The notes: generated by a model not told the origin, from the sequence alone. Positions 8,375 to 17,388 are shown, counted from the first letter of the stretch. The stretch is DNA of 57,327 nucleotides from an uncultured Atopobiaceae bacterium (GCA_947631545.1 CANRLS010000005.1:1-57327), one strand, 5' to 3'. Made by a program: numbers and translations.

Positions 8375-9661
8375 ATGGCTGAGGCCGATCCAAAAGAGGA
8401 AGAGCTCCACCTGGTCGCCAAAGCGGGCGATGGCACCGCTCACGAGGCTTGCGCATCCGGTGCGAAGGACGCCCTCGGCTCGCGCGATTCGGCTCCGGTC
8501 GGCCACGGGACGGGCCCCGCCCCCGGCGAGGAGAAGCCCAAGACCAACCGCAAGAGCGCCATCATCGGCGGCGTCTTCCTCGCGGCCGTCTTCATCGGGA
8601 ACCTCGTCTACGTGGGCGCCTCCCACCAGCTGGACGAGTTCTTGAGCGCCCTTGCCCACGTGGCGCCGGGATGGCTCATCGCCATGGCCGTCCTCATGCT
8701 GGGGAACCTCCTCTTAGGCGCGCTCGCCTACCTCATCACCGCCTGGCTCGACCCCCAGACCGTCATGGGCGTGCGCGACTCCATCTCGGTGGAGGCCTCC
8801 GGCACCTTCTTCGGCAACCTCACGCCGCTATCCGTCGGCGGCCTCCCGGGCCAGATCTGGCGCCTCTGCAAGGCCGGCTACTCCGTGGGCGAGGCCACGG
8901 CTGTCCAGCTCGCGCGCTTCAGCGTCTACCAGGTGGCCCAGACCCTCTTCGGCGCCATCCTGCTCCTCATCTTCTGGATGGACATCTCCAGGACCTACGG
9001 CGGCATCGTCTGGGTGGCCCTCGCCATCGTGGGCTTCAAGGTGGTGCAGACCGCGATCCTCGTCCTGCTCTGCCTCTTCCCGGGCTTCGTCCGGCGCGCG
9101 GGCGACTGGGCCATCGATCTCGCCCTCGGCTGGGGCTGGTCGCGGCAGCTCTTCGGAGAGCATCGCCTCGAGGATTGGCGGAGCGGCATCGCCGACGAGA
9201 CGGAGAAGTTCGGCAGCGCCTTCCGGCAGCTCGCCACCGCCTGGCGCCAGATGCTCATCGTGCTCGTCGTCTCGGCGCTGCAGGTGGGCTGCCTCTACGG
9301 TACGGATTGGTTCTGCCTCATGGCCTTCGGCGTGCGCCTGGGCTTCTGGGAGACGCTCTGCCTGGGCACGCTCGTGCAGCTCGTGGCCACCGTCGTTCCC
9401 ACGCCCGGGGGCACCGGCGGCATCGAGGCCGCCTTCCTCGTCTTCTTCTCCCGCTACTTGGGAGAGGCGGCGGTCGCCTGCTTCCTCGTCTGGCGCGTCA
9501 TGACCTTTTACGGGTACACGCTCATCTGCGGGGCTCTCACGTTCATCAAGTCGGACCATGCCAAGGCCCACAAGCCCTACGAGCGCCTGCAGCGCTTCAT
9601 CGGCAAGAACGCCATCGATTTCGCGGGGGACGGCACTCCCGGAGGAGGGAGATCCTCATGA
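8375..9661 (+). CDS. LPG-flippase-type membrane protein (UPF0104 / LPG synthase TM region), copy 2
   Basis: 428-residue paralogue of the preceding gene. Shared blocks include FGNLTPLSVGGLPGQIWRL and VPTPGGTGGIEAAF, corresponding to FGNLTPMNSGAVPAQIYRL and PLPGGAGGNEAGF in copy 1. The hydrophilic N-terminus is shorter (about 60 residues) and the membrane part begins with KSAIIGGVFLAAVFIGNLVY. The start at 8375 (MAEADPKEEE) follows GAGGAGG; an in-frame ATG at 8306 overlaps copy 1 and lacks a good site. Its stop overlaps the nagA start by four bases (ATGA), so the two are translationally coupled. Tandem duplication is the simplest origin. Confidence 0.85.
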   Translation: MAEADPKEEELHLVAKAGDGTAHEACASGAKDALGSRDSAPVGHGTGPAPGEEKPKTNRKSAIIGGVFLAAVFIGNLVYVGASHQLDEFLSALAHVAPGWLIAMAVLMLGNLLLGALAYLITAWLDPQTVMGVRDSISVEASGTFFGNLTPLSVGGLPGQIWRLCKAGYSVGEATAVQLARFSVYQVAQTLFGAILLLIFWMDISRTYGGIVWVALAIVGFKVVQTAILVLLCLFPGFVRRAGDWAIDLALGWGWSRQLFGEHRLEDWRSGIADETEKFGSAFRQLATAWRQMLIVLVVSALQVGCLYGTDWFCLMAFGVRLGFWETLCLGTLVQLVATVVPTPGGTGGIEAAFLVFFSRYLGEAAVACFLVWRVMTFYGYTLICGALTFIKSDHAKAHKPYERLQRFIGKNAIDFAGDGTPGGGRSS

Positions 9662-10809
9662 GCACCTACGCGCTGAGCGCGGCGAAGTTCCTTCTGCCCG
9701 GAACGGTCAAGCGCGGCGGCTATCTCGTCATCCGCGACGGAAAGATCGGCTGGCACCAGGACGAGCGCCCCGCCATGGACATCGTCGAGCTCGGCGACTC
9801 CTGGGTGGCCCCGGGCCTCGTCGACACCCACATCCATGGCTTCCTCGGCCACGACGTCATGGATGCCAGCTGGGAGGGGCTCCAAGCCATAAGCCGGGGG
9901 CTCCTGGCCTACGGCGTCACCTCCTGGCTTCCCACGCCGCTCACGGCCACCGTCGAGGAGCTCGAGGAGGCCTGCGCCACCGTCGCCTCACGGGCAAACG
10001 ACGAGCCCGGCGCCCGCATGCAGGGGATCTTCCTCGAGGGCCCCTTCTTCACCGAGGAGCACAAGGGCGCCCAGAACCCGGCCTACTTCGCCAATCCCTC
10101 GATGGACGCGCTAGGGCGCTGGCAGCGGGCCGCCAAGGGCATGGTCAAGAAGATCGCCATCGCCCCAGAGCGGCCGGGAGCCCCCGAGTTCAGCGCCGAG
10201 GCGAGCGCGGCGGGGGTCGTCGTCGGCCTCGCCCACTCCAACGCCACCATCGCCCAGGCCGAGGCCTGCGTGAATGCGGGCGCGGGCATCTTCATCCACA
10301 CCTACAACGGCATGCGGGGGCTCGACCACCGCGAGCCGGCCATGGTAGGGGCGGCCCTCACCACCCACGGCACCTATGCCGAGGTCATCTGCGATGGCCA
10401 CCACGTGCATCCCGCCGCGGTGAAGGCCCTCGTCGAGGCCAAGGGGCCCGACCATGTGGTGCTCGTCACCGACTGCATGCGGGCGGGCGGCATGCCCGAC
10501 GGCGACTACTCCATCGGCGAGTTCCCGGTCGTCGTGGCCAACGGCACCGCGCGCCTGAAGGACGAGACCCATAACCTCGCGGGCTCCATCCTCACGCTCG
10601 ACAGGGCGGTGAGGCACGTCGTGGATTGGGACATCGTGCGCGCGGAGGAGGCCCTGCGCATGGCCACCGAGAACGCGGCGGACGCCAACGGCATCGCCGG
10701 CGCCTGCGGCCGCATCCTTCCCGGTCGCGATGCCGACCTCGCGGTGTTCGCGCCCGACCTCACCGTCCGTCGCACCTACCTCGCGGGAGAGCTCGTCCAC
10801 GAGGCCTAG
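9658..10809 (+). CDS. nagA: N-acetylglucosamine-6-phosphate deacetylase
   Basis: Removes acetyl from GlcNAc-6-phosphate to feed glucosamine-6-phosphate into glycolysis or wall synthesis. The 383-residue amidohydrolase shows HIHGFLGHDVMD, LEGPFF (metal-binding Glu), LAHSNA, the HTYNGMRG...HREPAMVG substrate loop, ICDGHHVHP and VTDCMRAGG with the catalytic Asp. The ATG overlaps the previous stop (ATGA) and GGAGGAGGGAG is in place. No nagB, nagE or regulator is nearby, so the link to the upstream membrane proteins may be cell-wall or envelope sugar recycling; that is inference. Confidence 0.93.
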   Translation: MSTYALSAAKFLLPGTVKRGGYLVIRDGKIGWHQDERPAMDIVELGDSWVAPGLVDTHIHGFLGHDVMDASWEGLQAISRGLLAYGVTSWLPTPLTATVEELEEACATVASRANDEPGARMQGIFLEGPFFTEEHKGAQNPAYFANPSMDALGRWQRAAKGMVKKIAIAPERPGAPEFSAEASAAGVVVGLAHSNATIAQAEACVNAGAGIFIHTYNGMRGLDHREPAMVGAALTTHGTYAEVICDGHHVHPAAVKALVEAKGPDHVVLVTDCMRAGGMPDGDYSIGEFPVVVANGTARLKDETHNLAGSILTLDRAVRHVVDWDIVRAEEALRMATENAADANGIAGACGRILPGRDADLAVFAPDLTVRRTYLAGELVHEA

Positions 10810-10826
10810 CGTCCACGAGGCCTAGC
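10795..10826. repeat. 16-base tandem duplication across the nagA stop
   Basis: GTCCACGAGGCCTAGC occurs at 10795-10810 and again at 10811-10826. The first copy encodes the last codons (V-H-E-A-stop) of nagA; the second is an out-of-gene copy. A recent small tandem duplication is the likely cause. Confidence 0.85.
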
Positions 10827-10860
10827 GGGGCGCGACGGCCTCGGTGGCGAGTCACAGGGA

Positions 10861-10898
10861 ACGGCGCCGGATGCGCGAATCGCCGCATCCGGCGCCGT
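10861..10898. terminator. bidirectional terminator-like hairpin between nagA and gltX
   Basis: A perfect 15-base stem, ACGGCGCCGGATGCG with CGCATCCGGCGCCGT, around an 8-base loop. It lies between two convergent genes. Neither side has a clear T-run, but stem strength and position favour a shared terminator. Confidence 0.7.
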
Positions 10899-10959
10899 CG
10901 AGCGGGCGGTGGCCCGTCGAAGGGCGTCCCTCGAGGGATCGCGCTCGAAGCGCGCCTCT

Positions 10960-12444
10960 CTATCCGGCGATCTCGAGCGATGCGTCCAGGCGCTTGAGCG
11001 CGCGATCCTTGCCCAGGAGTTGGAGCGACGGCCCCAGCGGGGGAGAGGCGAGCGAACCGGTCTCCGCCACCCGGATGGCCTGGTAGAAGTCGCGCTTCTT
11101 GATGCCCAGCTCGTCCGGCAGCGGCTCCAGAGCGGCGTCGATCGCGTCGCCCTCCCAGCTCTCGAGGCCGAGGAGCGCCGCCTTCGCGGCTTTCAGCGAG
11201 GGCCTCGCCCGCTCGTTTCCGAGGCCCTTCCTCTCGGCCTTCCCATCCATCTCGGGAAGCTCCCCGTAGAGGAAGCGGGCGAGCCCCGCCGCCTCGGGCG
11301 CGAGCTTCGTCCTGGGCTTCAGGATCTGGGCCAGGAGCGAGAACCACTCCGGTCTGGCATCCACGCAGCCGCGCTCCTCGAGCCCCGCGGCCACGAGCGA
11401 GGGCTCCAGGACCTCGCGCGCGAACTCCTCGTCGCTCTTGGCCTGTAGGTACTCGCCGTTCATCCAGAGGAGCTTCTTGGGATCGAAGACGGCCGGGTTC
11501 TTGGAGACCCGCTCCAGCGAGAACTCGCGGCCCAGCACCTCGCGGGGGATGATCGTGGTCTTGTCGTCCAACGACCAGCTCAGGAGCGCCAGGCAGTTCA
11601 CGAGCGCCTCGGACTCGTAGCCGTCGTCCCGCCATTCCTCCACGCTCGTGGCGCCATGGCGCTTGGAGAGCTTCTTGCCGTCGGGGCCCAAGATCATGGG
11701 CACGTGGGCGAAGATCGGCGTCGGCGCGCCCAGCGCCTCGTAGACGAGCACCTGGCGCGGCGTGTTCGATACGTGATCGTCGCCCCGGATGATGTGGGTC
11801 ATCTTCATGGCGATGTCGTCGGCCACCACCACGAAGTTGTAGGTGGGGGTGCCGTCGGTGCGCCGGATCACGAAATCGTCGAGCTCCTTGGCGTTGAAGA
11901 CCACGTCGCCATGGATGAGGTCGCGCACCACGACGTCGCCCCGGCCATCGGGCACCTTGAGCCGTACGACGCACGGCTCGCCGGAGGCGGCGCGGCGGGC
12001 GGCCTCGGCGGGGTCGATGTTCCTGCACCGGCGCTGGTAGCCTTGGAAGGGGTCCTTGCGCTCCTGGGCCGCCTTGCGGTCGGCCTCCAGCTGCTCGGGC
12101 GAGCAGAAGCAGTAATAGGCCTTGCCCTCGGCGAGCAGCCGCTCGATGAGCTCGTCGTAGAAGTCGTAGCGCTCCGACTGCCGGTAGGGCCCGTAGGGGC
12201 CTCCCACCTCGGGGCCCTCGTCCCAATCGAGGCCGAGCCAGCGCATGGCGCGAAGGATGATGCCCTCGTTCTCCTCGGTGGAGCGGGTGGGGTCGGTGTC
12301 CTCGATGCGCAGCACGAAGGTGCCGCCGGTGGCCCGGGCGAAGGCCCAGTTGAAGATCGCGGTCCTGGCGCCGCCCAGATGGAGCTTGCCGGTGGGGGAG
12401 GGCGCGAAGCGCACGCGTGGCTTGCCTGCTTCGTTCTGGCTCAT
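10960..12444 (-). CDS. gltX: glutamyl-tRNA synthetase
   Basis: Charges tRNA-Glu (and possibly tRNA-Gln for later amidation). The 494-residue class I synthetase has the HIGH motif as HLGG (residues 22-25) in PSPTGKLHLGGAR, VLRIEDTDPTRS, and KLSKR at 258-262. Cys112, Cys114 and Cys140 sit where some bacterial enzymes bind zinc. The C-terminal anticodon-binding helices are present. GGAGG precedes the ATG. A single-gene unit facing nagA. Whether GatCAB supplies Gln-tRNA cannot be seen here. Confidence 0.95.
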   Translation of the reverse strand: MSQNEAGKPRVRFAPSPTGKLHLGGARTAIFNWAFARATGGTFVLRIEDTDPTRSTEENEGIILRAMRWLGLDWDEGPEVGGPYGPYRQSERYDFYDELIERLLAEGKAYYCFCSPEQLEADRKAAQERKDPFQGYQRRCRNIDPAEAARRAASGEPCVVRLKVPDGRGDVVVRDLIHGDVVFNAKELDDFVIRRTDGTPTYNFVVVADDIAMKMTHIIRGDDHVSNTPRQVLVYEALGAPTPIFAHVPMILGPDGKKLSKRHGATSVEEWRDDGYESEALVNCLALLSWSLDDKTTIIPREVLGREFSLERVSKNPAVFDPKKLLWMNGEYLQAKSDEEFAREVLEPSLVAAGLEERGCVDARPEWFSLLAQILKPRTKLAPEAAGLARFLYGELPEMDGKAERKGLGNERARPSLKAAKAALLGLESWEGDAIDAALEPLPDELGIKKRDFYQAIRVAETGSLASPPLGPSLQLLGKDRALKRLDASLEIAG

Positions 12445-12487
12445 GGGACCTCCGTCGAATCGCTGGGAGCACGGATTGCGCCGACCA

Positions 12488-12493
12488 ATTATC
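12488..12493 (-). promoter_or_regulatory. weak candidate -10 for gltX
   Basis: On the minus strand GATAAT lies 44 bases before the gltX ATG, in an AT-richer patch. No good -35 is found at the usual distance, so this is tentative. Confidence 0.3.
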
Positions 12494-12576
12494 GATGGTC
12501 ATGACATCCGAGATGCATACCCCGCTCCCGAATCGGCCAAACCCGTCCGACGCAAGCTCCATGACATAAATGCCAG

Positions 12577-12608
12577 TTGAAACGCGCCTGAATAACGCTT
12601 CGTTATTC
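12577..12608 (+). promoter_or_regulatory. candidate promoter/operator before gadC
   Basis: TTGAAA (12577-12582) resembles a -35, and GAATAACG-CTT-CGTTATTC (12590-12608) is a perfect 8-base inverted repeat that would overlap the spacer and -10 region. This AT-rich palindrome about 80 bases before the gadC start could bind a repressor or activator of acid resistance. No regulator gene is adjacent. Confidence 0.4.
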
Positions 12609-12687
12609 GCGTCCGCCGTGGGGTACAGAGGATTCAGTCACAGGTCGGGGTAGTCGGGGACCCCATGGAGAGGCGAAAGGGGCAGCG

Positions 12688-14364
12688 ATGGCTGACCAGA
12701 CCACTTCGAGCTCGCCAGGGGCGGCGAAGACCCCGGTGAAGGGCGCTGACGCGGCCCACAACGTAAAGACCCTAGGTTTCTTCGGGTTCTTCGCCATCAC
12801 CGCCTCCATGGTGATGGCCGTCTACGAGTATCCGAGCTTCGCGAGCTCCGGCTTGCACCTCATCTTCTTCGTCATCCTCGGCGGCGTGTTCTGGTTCATC
12901 CCCGTCGCGCTCGTCGCGGCGGAGATGGCCACGGTCGATGGATGGCAATCGGGCGGCATCTTCGCCTGGGTCGGCAACACGCTGGGCAAGAGGTGGGGCT
13001 TCGCGGCCCTCTTCTACCAGTGGTTCCAGATCACGGTGGGCTTCGTGACGATGTGCTTCTTCGTGCTCGCGGCCATCGCCTACCTCGTGGGATGGAGCGC
13101 CCTCTACGACAACGCGGGCGTCATGTTCGTGGGCGTCGCCATCATCGTGTGGGTGCTCTCGTTCACCCAGATGGGCGGCACGCGCCTCACCGCGCGCATC
13201 GCCCGAATCGGCTTCATCGGCGGGATCGCCGTCCCTGTGGCCATACTTCTCATCGGGCTCTTCGCCTACTTCGGCACGGGCGGCGTCTCCGAGCTCAAGT
13301 TCAGCTGGGACGCGCTCGTACCCGACTTCACCCAGGTGGACACCCTCGTGATCTTCGCCACGTTCATCCTCGCCTACATGGGCGTCGAGGCTTCGGCATC
13401 CCACGTGAACGAGCTCAAGAACCCGGCCAAGACCTACCCGGCCGTCATGATCTTCCTCATGTTCCTGGCCATGATCCTCGACGCCATCGGCGGCATCGCC
13501 GTGGCCTGCACGCTCTCCCAGAAGACTCTCGACGGCAACCTCTCCTACGGCGTCATCGAGGCGTTCGAGGTCATCTTCAACGACCACTTCCACATGGGCT
13601 GGATCACCTGGATCCTCGCCATCCTGCTCGCGCTCGGCGTCCTCGCCGAGGTCTCCGCTTGGATCGTCGGTCCCAGCCGCGCCCTTCTCGACACCGCGAA
13701 CGAGGGCATCATCCCCAAGTCGCTCGCCAAGACCAACAAGCACGGCGTGTCGGTGAAGATGATCGTCATCCAAGCCATACTCGTCACCATCTGGGACGCG
13801 GTCCTCTGCGGTTCCATGGCGCTCTCCGGCGGCTCCTCCTCGTCCGTGAGCTACCTCACCGCCATCGGCATGACCGTCGTCATCTACCTCTCGGCCTACG
13901 TTCTCTTCTTCATCGCGTACTTCAAGCTCGTCTACAAGATGCCCGACAAGAAGCGCGACTTCCAGATCCCGGGCGGCAAGGTCTTCAAGACCATCGTGGC
14001 CGTCTGCGGCATCGCGCTCACGTTCTTCACGCTCGTGGTCTCGTTCTTCCCCAGCTCGAGCTTGAGCGCGCAGGCGAACACGGTCTACGTGATCGCGCTC
14101 ATCATCTCCTACATCATCGCCATCGCGCTCCCGTTCATCATCTACGCCCTGCGCAAGCACTGGAACAAGGACGTCCCCGAGGTCGCCGCCGCCACCGCGG
14201 ATGGCGCTGCCGTGGCCGCGGCGGCCCCCGTAGCCGCTGTCGCCGACGCCTCCGCCTCTGCGCCCGCACCTGCGTCCGCGGCCGCTCCCGCCAAAACCCC
14301 GGCGCCAGCCAGTCCGCCTGCTGATGGCTCCTCACCGGATGCGGCGCCCCCCAGCTCCTCCTAA
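12688..14364 (+). CDS. gadC: GadC-like glutamate/GABA antiporter (APC family)
   Basis: Likely exchanges extracellular glutamate for intracellular GABA, exporting the product of the decarboxylase encoded next. The 558-residue APC permease has about 12 hydrophobic segments between residues 30 and 488. ITASMVMAVYEYP in TM1, GGIFAWVGNTLG, and YMGVEASASHVNELKNPAKTYP in the TM6 region fit the glutamate:GABA antiporter subfamily. The last 68 residues form an Ala/Pro-rich tail; in E. coli GadC the C-terminal segment plugs the pore at neutral pH, so a gating role is possible but unproven. AAAGGGG precedes the ATG. Confidence 0.85.
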   Translation: MADQTTSSSPGAAKTPVKGADAAHNVKTLGFFGFFAITASMVMAVYEYPSFASSGLHLIFFVILGGVFWFIPVALVAAEMATVDGWQSGGIFAWVGNTLGKRWGFAALFYQWFQITVGFVTMCFFVLAAIAYLVGWSALYDNAGVMFVGVAIIVWVLSFTQMGGTRLTARIARIGFIGGIAVPVAILLIGLFAYFGTGGVSELKFSWDALVPDFTQVDTLVIFATFILAYMGVEASASHVNELKNPAKTYPAVMIFLMFLAMILDAIGGIAVACTLSQKTLDGNLSYGVIEAFEVIFNDHFHMGWITWILAILLALGVLAEVSAWIVGPSRALLDTANEGIIPKSLAKTNKHGVSVKMIVIQAILVTIWDAVLCGSMALSGGSSSSVSYLTAIGMTVVIYLSAYVLFFIAYFKLVYKMPDKKRDFQIPGGKVFKTIVAVCGIALTFFTLVVSFFPSSSLSAQANTVYVIALIISYIIAIALPFIIYALRKHWNKDVPEVAAATADGAAVAAAAPVAAVADASASAPAPASAAAPAKTPAPASPPADGSSPDAAPPSSS

Positions 14365-14414
14365 GGGCCACGCCCCAGAGAGCGGAGAGAATCGCCTGAT
14401 TCCGTAGACACATG

Positions 14415-14452
14415 GGCGCTGCGCTCGCGCCAAAGGGGCCGAGCGCAGCGCC
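14415..14452 (+). other. strong hairpin between gadC and gadB
   Basis: GGCGCTGCGCTCG (14415-14427) pairs perfectly with CGAGCGCAGCGCC (14440-14452). It ends a few bases before the AAGGAG of gadB. No T-run follows. It may act as a partial terminator, a barrier to RNA decay or a translation control element setting the antiporter:enzyme ratio. Confidence 0.7.
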
Positions 14453-14470
14453 TAGGGAAAGGAGCAAGCC

Positions 14471-15892
14471 ATGCCTCAGACATCCAGGACGTCGCTCGAG
14501 GACCTGAACGAGAACACCGGGACCTTGAGCCCGATCTTCGGCAGCGTCGCCTCCGACGTCGAGATGCCGGTCGACCACATGAACGACAAGCCGGTCCAGC
14601 CCCGCATCGCCAAGGAGCTCATCGCCGAGTACCTCTCCACCGAGGGCAACGCCCACCAGAACCTGGCGACCTTCGTGCAGACCTACATGGAGCCCGAGGC
14701 CACCGAGCTCATGTCCGAGACCCTCGAGAAGAACGCCATCGACAAGGACGAGTACCCGATGACGGCCGACCTCGAGAACCGCTGCGTCGCCATCCTCGAG
14801 AACCTCTGGCACGCCGATCCTGCTGAGCAGCCCATGGGCACCTCCACGGTGGGCTCCTCGGAGGCCTGCATGCTGGGCGGCCTCGCGGCGCTCTTCCGCT
14901 GGAAGGCCCTCGCAAAGGCCGCGGGCATCGACATCTACTCGTCCCAGCGCCCGAACCTCGTCATCACCTCGGGCTACCAGATCTGCTGGGAGAAGTTCTG
15001 CCGCTACTGGGACATCGAGATGCGCCTCGTGCCCATGGATGAGGACCACCTCTTCATGGAGCCCAACGCGGCCATGAAGTACGTCGACGACCACACCATC
15101 GGCATCGTCTGCATCATCGGCATCACCTACACGGGGCAGTACGACGACGTGAAGGGCCTCGACGAGCTCCTCACCGAGTACAACAAGACGGCCAGCGTGC
15201 CCGTGCGCATCCATGTCGACGGCGCCTCCGGCGCCATGATCGCGCCCTTCATCGAGCCCGACCTCGAGTGGGACTTCCGTCTGCCCAACGTGTGGTCCAT
15301 CTCCACGTCCGGCCACAAGTATGGCCTGGTCTACCCGGGCGTCGGCTGGGTGATCTGGCGCTCCAAGGAGGCCCTGCCCGAAGACCTCATCTTCTGGGTG
15401 AGCTACCTCGGCGGCCAGGAGGCCACGATGGCCATCAACTTCAGCCGTTCGGCCTCCCAGATCGTCGGCCAGTACTACGCCTTCCTGCGCAACGGCTTCG
15501 AGGGCTACAAGGAGATCCACACCCGCACGATGGACGTGGCGCACCATCTGGTGGACGGCATCAAGGACATGGGCATCTTCGAGATGGTCTATGACGCCAG
15601 GGAGTGCCCGATCCTCTGCTGGAAGCTCTCGGTCGACAAGGACTGGACGCTCTACGACCTCCAGGATCGCCTGCGGATGCACGGCTGGCAGATCCCTGCC
15701 TACCCGCTGCCCGCCAACATGCAAGACGTCACCGTCCAGCGCATCGTCTGCCGAGCCGACCTCTCCATGACGCTCGCCGACAAGTTCCTGCGCGACATGA
15801 AGGCCGAGATCGCCAACCTCGACAAGAGCAAGATCATCACCGGCAAGACCGATAAGGAGTACACCACGAGCTTCGACCACAGCGGCCGGTAG
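14471..15892 (+). CDS. gadB: glutamate decarboxylase
   Basis: Converts glutamate to GABA and CO2, consuming a cytoplasmic proton; the core of the glutamate acid-resistance system. The 473-residue PLP enzyme has GTSTVGSSEACML, the cofactor-contacting Asp250 in HVDGASGA, and the PLP lysine K283 in STSGHKYG. The C-terminus ends FDHSGR, with a His close to the end, reminiscent of E. coli GadB where a near-terminal His closes the active site at neutral pH. Paired with a GadC-like antiporter upstream and followed by a strong terminator, so gadC-gadB forms an isolated two-gene unit. Confidence 0.95.
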   Translation: MPQTSRTSLEDLNENTGTLSPIFGSVASDVEMPVDHMNDKPVQPRIAKELIAEYLSTEGNAHQNLATFVQTYMEPEATELMSETLEKNAIDKDEYPMTADLENRCVAILENLWHADPAEQPMGTSTVGSSEACMLGGLAALFRWKALAKAAGIDIYSSQRPNLVITSGYQICWEKFCRYWDIEMRLVPMDEDHLFMEPNAAMKYVDDHTIGIVCIIGITYTGQYDDVKGLDELLTEYNKTASVPVRIHVDGASGAMIAPFIEPDLEWDFRLPNVWSISTSGHKYGLVYPGVGWVIWRSKEALPEDLIFWVSYLGGQEATMAINFSRSASQIVGQYYAFLRNGFEGYKEIHTRTMDVAHHLVDGIKDMGIFEMVYDARECPILCWKLSVDKDWTLYDLQDRLRMHGWQIPAYPLPANMQDVTVQRIVCRADLSMTLADKFLRDMKAEIANLDKSKIITGKTDKEYTTSFDHSGR

Positions 15893-15941
15893 GCCCTCCG
15901 TCGAGCCGTTCGTGGCCCCTCGGGCCACCGGCAGCGACCTT

Positions 15942-15987
15942 GCGGGTGCCCCTCCGTCCGATCGGGCGGAGGGGCACCCGCCCTTTT
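15942..15987 (+). terminator. rho-independent terminator of gadB
   Basis: GCGGGTGCCCCTCCG (15942-15956) pairs perfectly over 15 bases with 15967-15981, with a 10-base loop, followed by CCTTTT. This is the clearest intrinsic terminator in the window. Confidence 0.9.
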
Positions 15988-16043
15988 GGCGATGGCCGAT
16001 TCCCGCCATCCGCCCAGACCGCGCCAATGCCCTTCGGCCCATG

Positions 16044-16052
16044 CGCTAAGGT
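16044..16052 (+). promoter_or_regulatory. metK: candidate -10 element for metK
   Basis: CGCTAAGGT ends 46 bases before the metK ATG, matching the window-wide pattern. A small hairpin GCCCTC-9nt-GAGGGC (16055-16075) overlaps the expected start of the transcript. The leader is too short for a known SAM riboswitch. Confidence 0.45.
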
Positions 16053-16097
16053 AGGCCCTCGGAAAACAAGAGGGCAGCTATCGGGAGGTCGGGGACC

Positions 16098-17360
16098 ATG
16101 GCCAAGGAGATCCGCTATTTCACGAGCGAGAGCGTCACCGAGGGGCATCCCGACAAGATGTGCGACCAGATCTCCGACGCCGTGCTCGACGCCATCCTCG
16201 AGAAGGAGACCCGTCTTCAGGAGGAGGGCTACGTCGCTCCCAACGGCCGCAAGGCCAACGTGGACGAGGTTCGCTGCGCCTGCGAGACCTTCGTCACCAC
16301 CGGCACCGTCATCGTCGCGGGAGAGATCCGCACCCAGGCCTACGTGGACGTGCAGAGGATCGCCCGCGACGTCGTGGCCGACATCGGCTACACGGACGCC
16401 ACTTTCGGCTTCGACGCCACCACCTGCGGCGTCATCAACATGATCCATGAGCAGTCGCCCGACATCGCGATGGGCGTGGACGAGTCCCATGAGGCCCAGC
16501 TGGGCGAGGCCGGCGACCTCCTCGACCGCATCGGCGCGGGCGACCAGGGCATGATGTTCGGCTACGCCACCGACGAGACGAGCGCCCTCATGCCCATGCC
16601 CATCTACCTCGCCCAGCGCCTCGCCCAGCGCCTCGCGCAGGTTCGCAAGGACAAGATCCTCACCTACCTGCGCCCCGACGGGAAGACCCAGGTCACGGTG
16701 CGCTATGAGGACGGCAGGCCCGCGGCCGTCACCTGCGTGGTCATCTCCACCCAGCACGACGACGCCATCCAGGACATGGCCTTCGTGCGCAAGGACCTCA
16801 TCAAGCACGTGATCATGCCGGTCTTCGAGGAGGAGGGCGTCGAGTGGAACGACGCCGAGGTCCTCGTGAACCCCACCGGGCGCTTCGTGGTGGGCGGCCC
16901 CATGGGAGACACCGGCCTCACCGGCCGCAAGATCGTCGTCGACACCTACGGCGGCATGGGTCGCCACGGCGGCGGCGCCTTCAGCGGCAAGGACCCGACC
17001 AAGGTGGATCGCTCCGCCGCCTACGCCGCGCGCTGGGTGGCCAAGAACGTCGTGGCCGCCGGTCTCGCCCACACCTGCGAGGTGGAGCTCGCCTACGCCA
17101 TCGGCGTCGCGCGCCCGCTCTCCGTGCTGGTGGACACCCACGGCACCGGCATGGTGGCGGACTCCGTGATCGAGGACGCGGTGCGCGAGGTCTTCGACCT
17201 GCGTCCCGCCGCCATCGTCAAGGACCTCGCGCTGCGTCGGCCCATCTACCGCAAGACCGCCGCCTACGGCCACTTCGGCAGGAACGATCCCGACTTCACC
17301 TGGGAGGACACCTCGGTTAAGGCCCCGGAGCTCCGGGCCGCCGTCAAGGCCCGCGTCTAG
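16098..17360 (+). CDS. metK: S-adenosylmethionine synthetase
   Basis: Makes SAM from methionine and ATP. The 420-residue protein has the family signatures [12 protein letters not shown] and [16 protein letters not shown], plus [11 protein letters not shown] at the N-terminus with the ATP-binding His. It is about 35 residues longer than the E. coli enzyme, partly through a loop after residue 35 and the end of the chain. GGGAGGTCGGGG precedes the ATG. It stands first in the metK-priA-def-fmt-rsmB run. Confidence 0.97.
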   Translation: MAKEIRYFTSESVTEGHPDKMCDQISDAVLDAILEKETRLQEEGYVAPNGRKANVDEVRCACETFVTTGTVIVAGEIRTQAYVDVQRIARDVVADIGYTDATFGFDATTCGVINMIHEQSPDIAMGVDESHEAQLGEAGDLLDRIGAGDQGMMFGYATDETSALMPMPIYLAQRLAQRLAQVRKDKILTYLRPDGKTQVTVRYEDGRPAAVTCVVISTQHDDAIQDMAFVRKDLIKHVIMPVFEEEGVEWNDAEVLVNPTGRFVVGGPMGDTGLTGRKIVVDTYGGMGRHGGGAFSGKDPTKVDRSAAYAARWVAKNVVAAGLAHTCEVELAYAIGVARPLSVLVDTHGTGMVADSVIEDAVREVFDLRPAAIVKDLALRRPIYRKTAAYGHFGRNDPDFTWEDTSVKAPELRAAVKARV

Positions 17361-17388
17361 CTCCGGAAAGGGCAAGCGCGCATCGCCC

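Noticed and set aside
12445-12687. tRNA or small RNA gene between gltX and gadC
   Set aside because: No cloverleaf or CCA end could be traced; only the palindrome and weak promoter elements are present.
16055-16075. SAM riboswitch in the metK leader
   Set aside because: Only one 6-base stem is present and the leader after the likely -10 is about 40 bases, too short for known SAM riboswitch classes.
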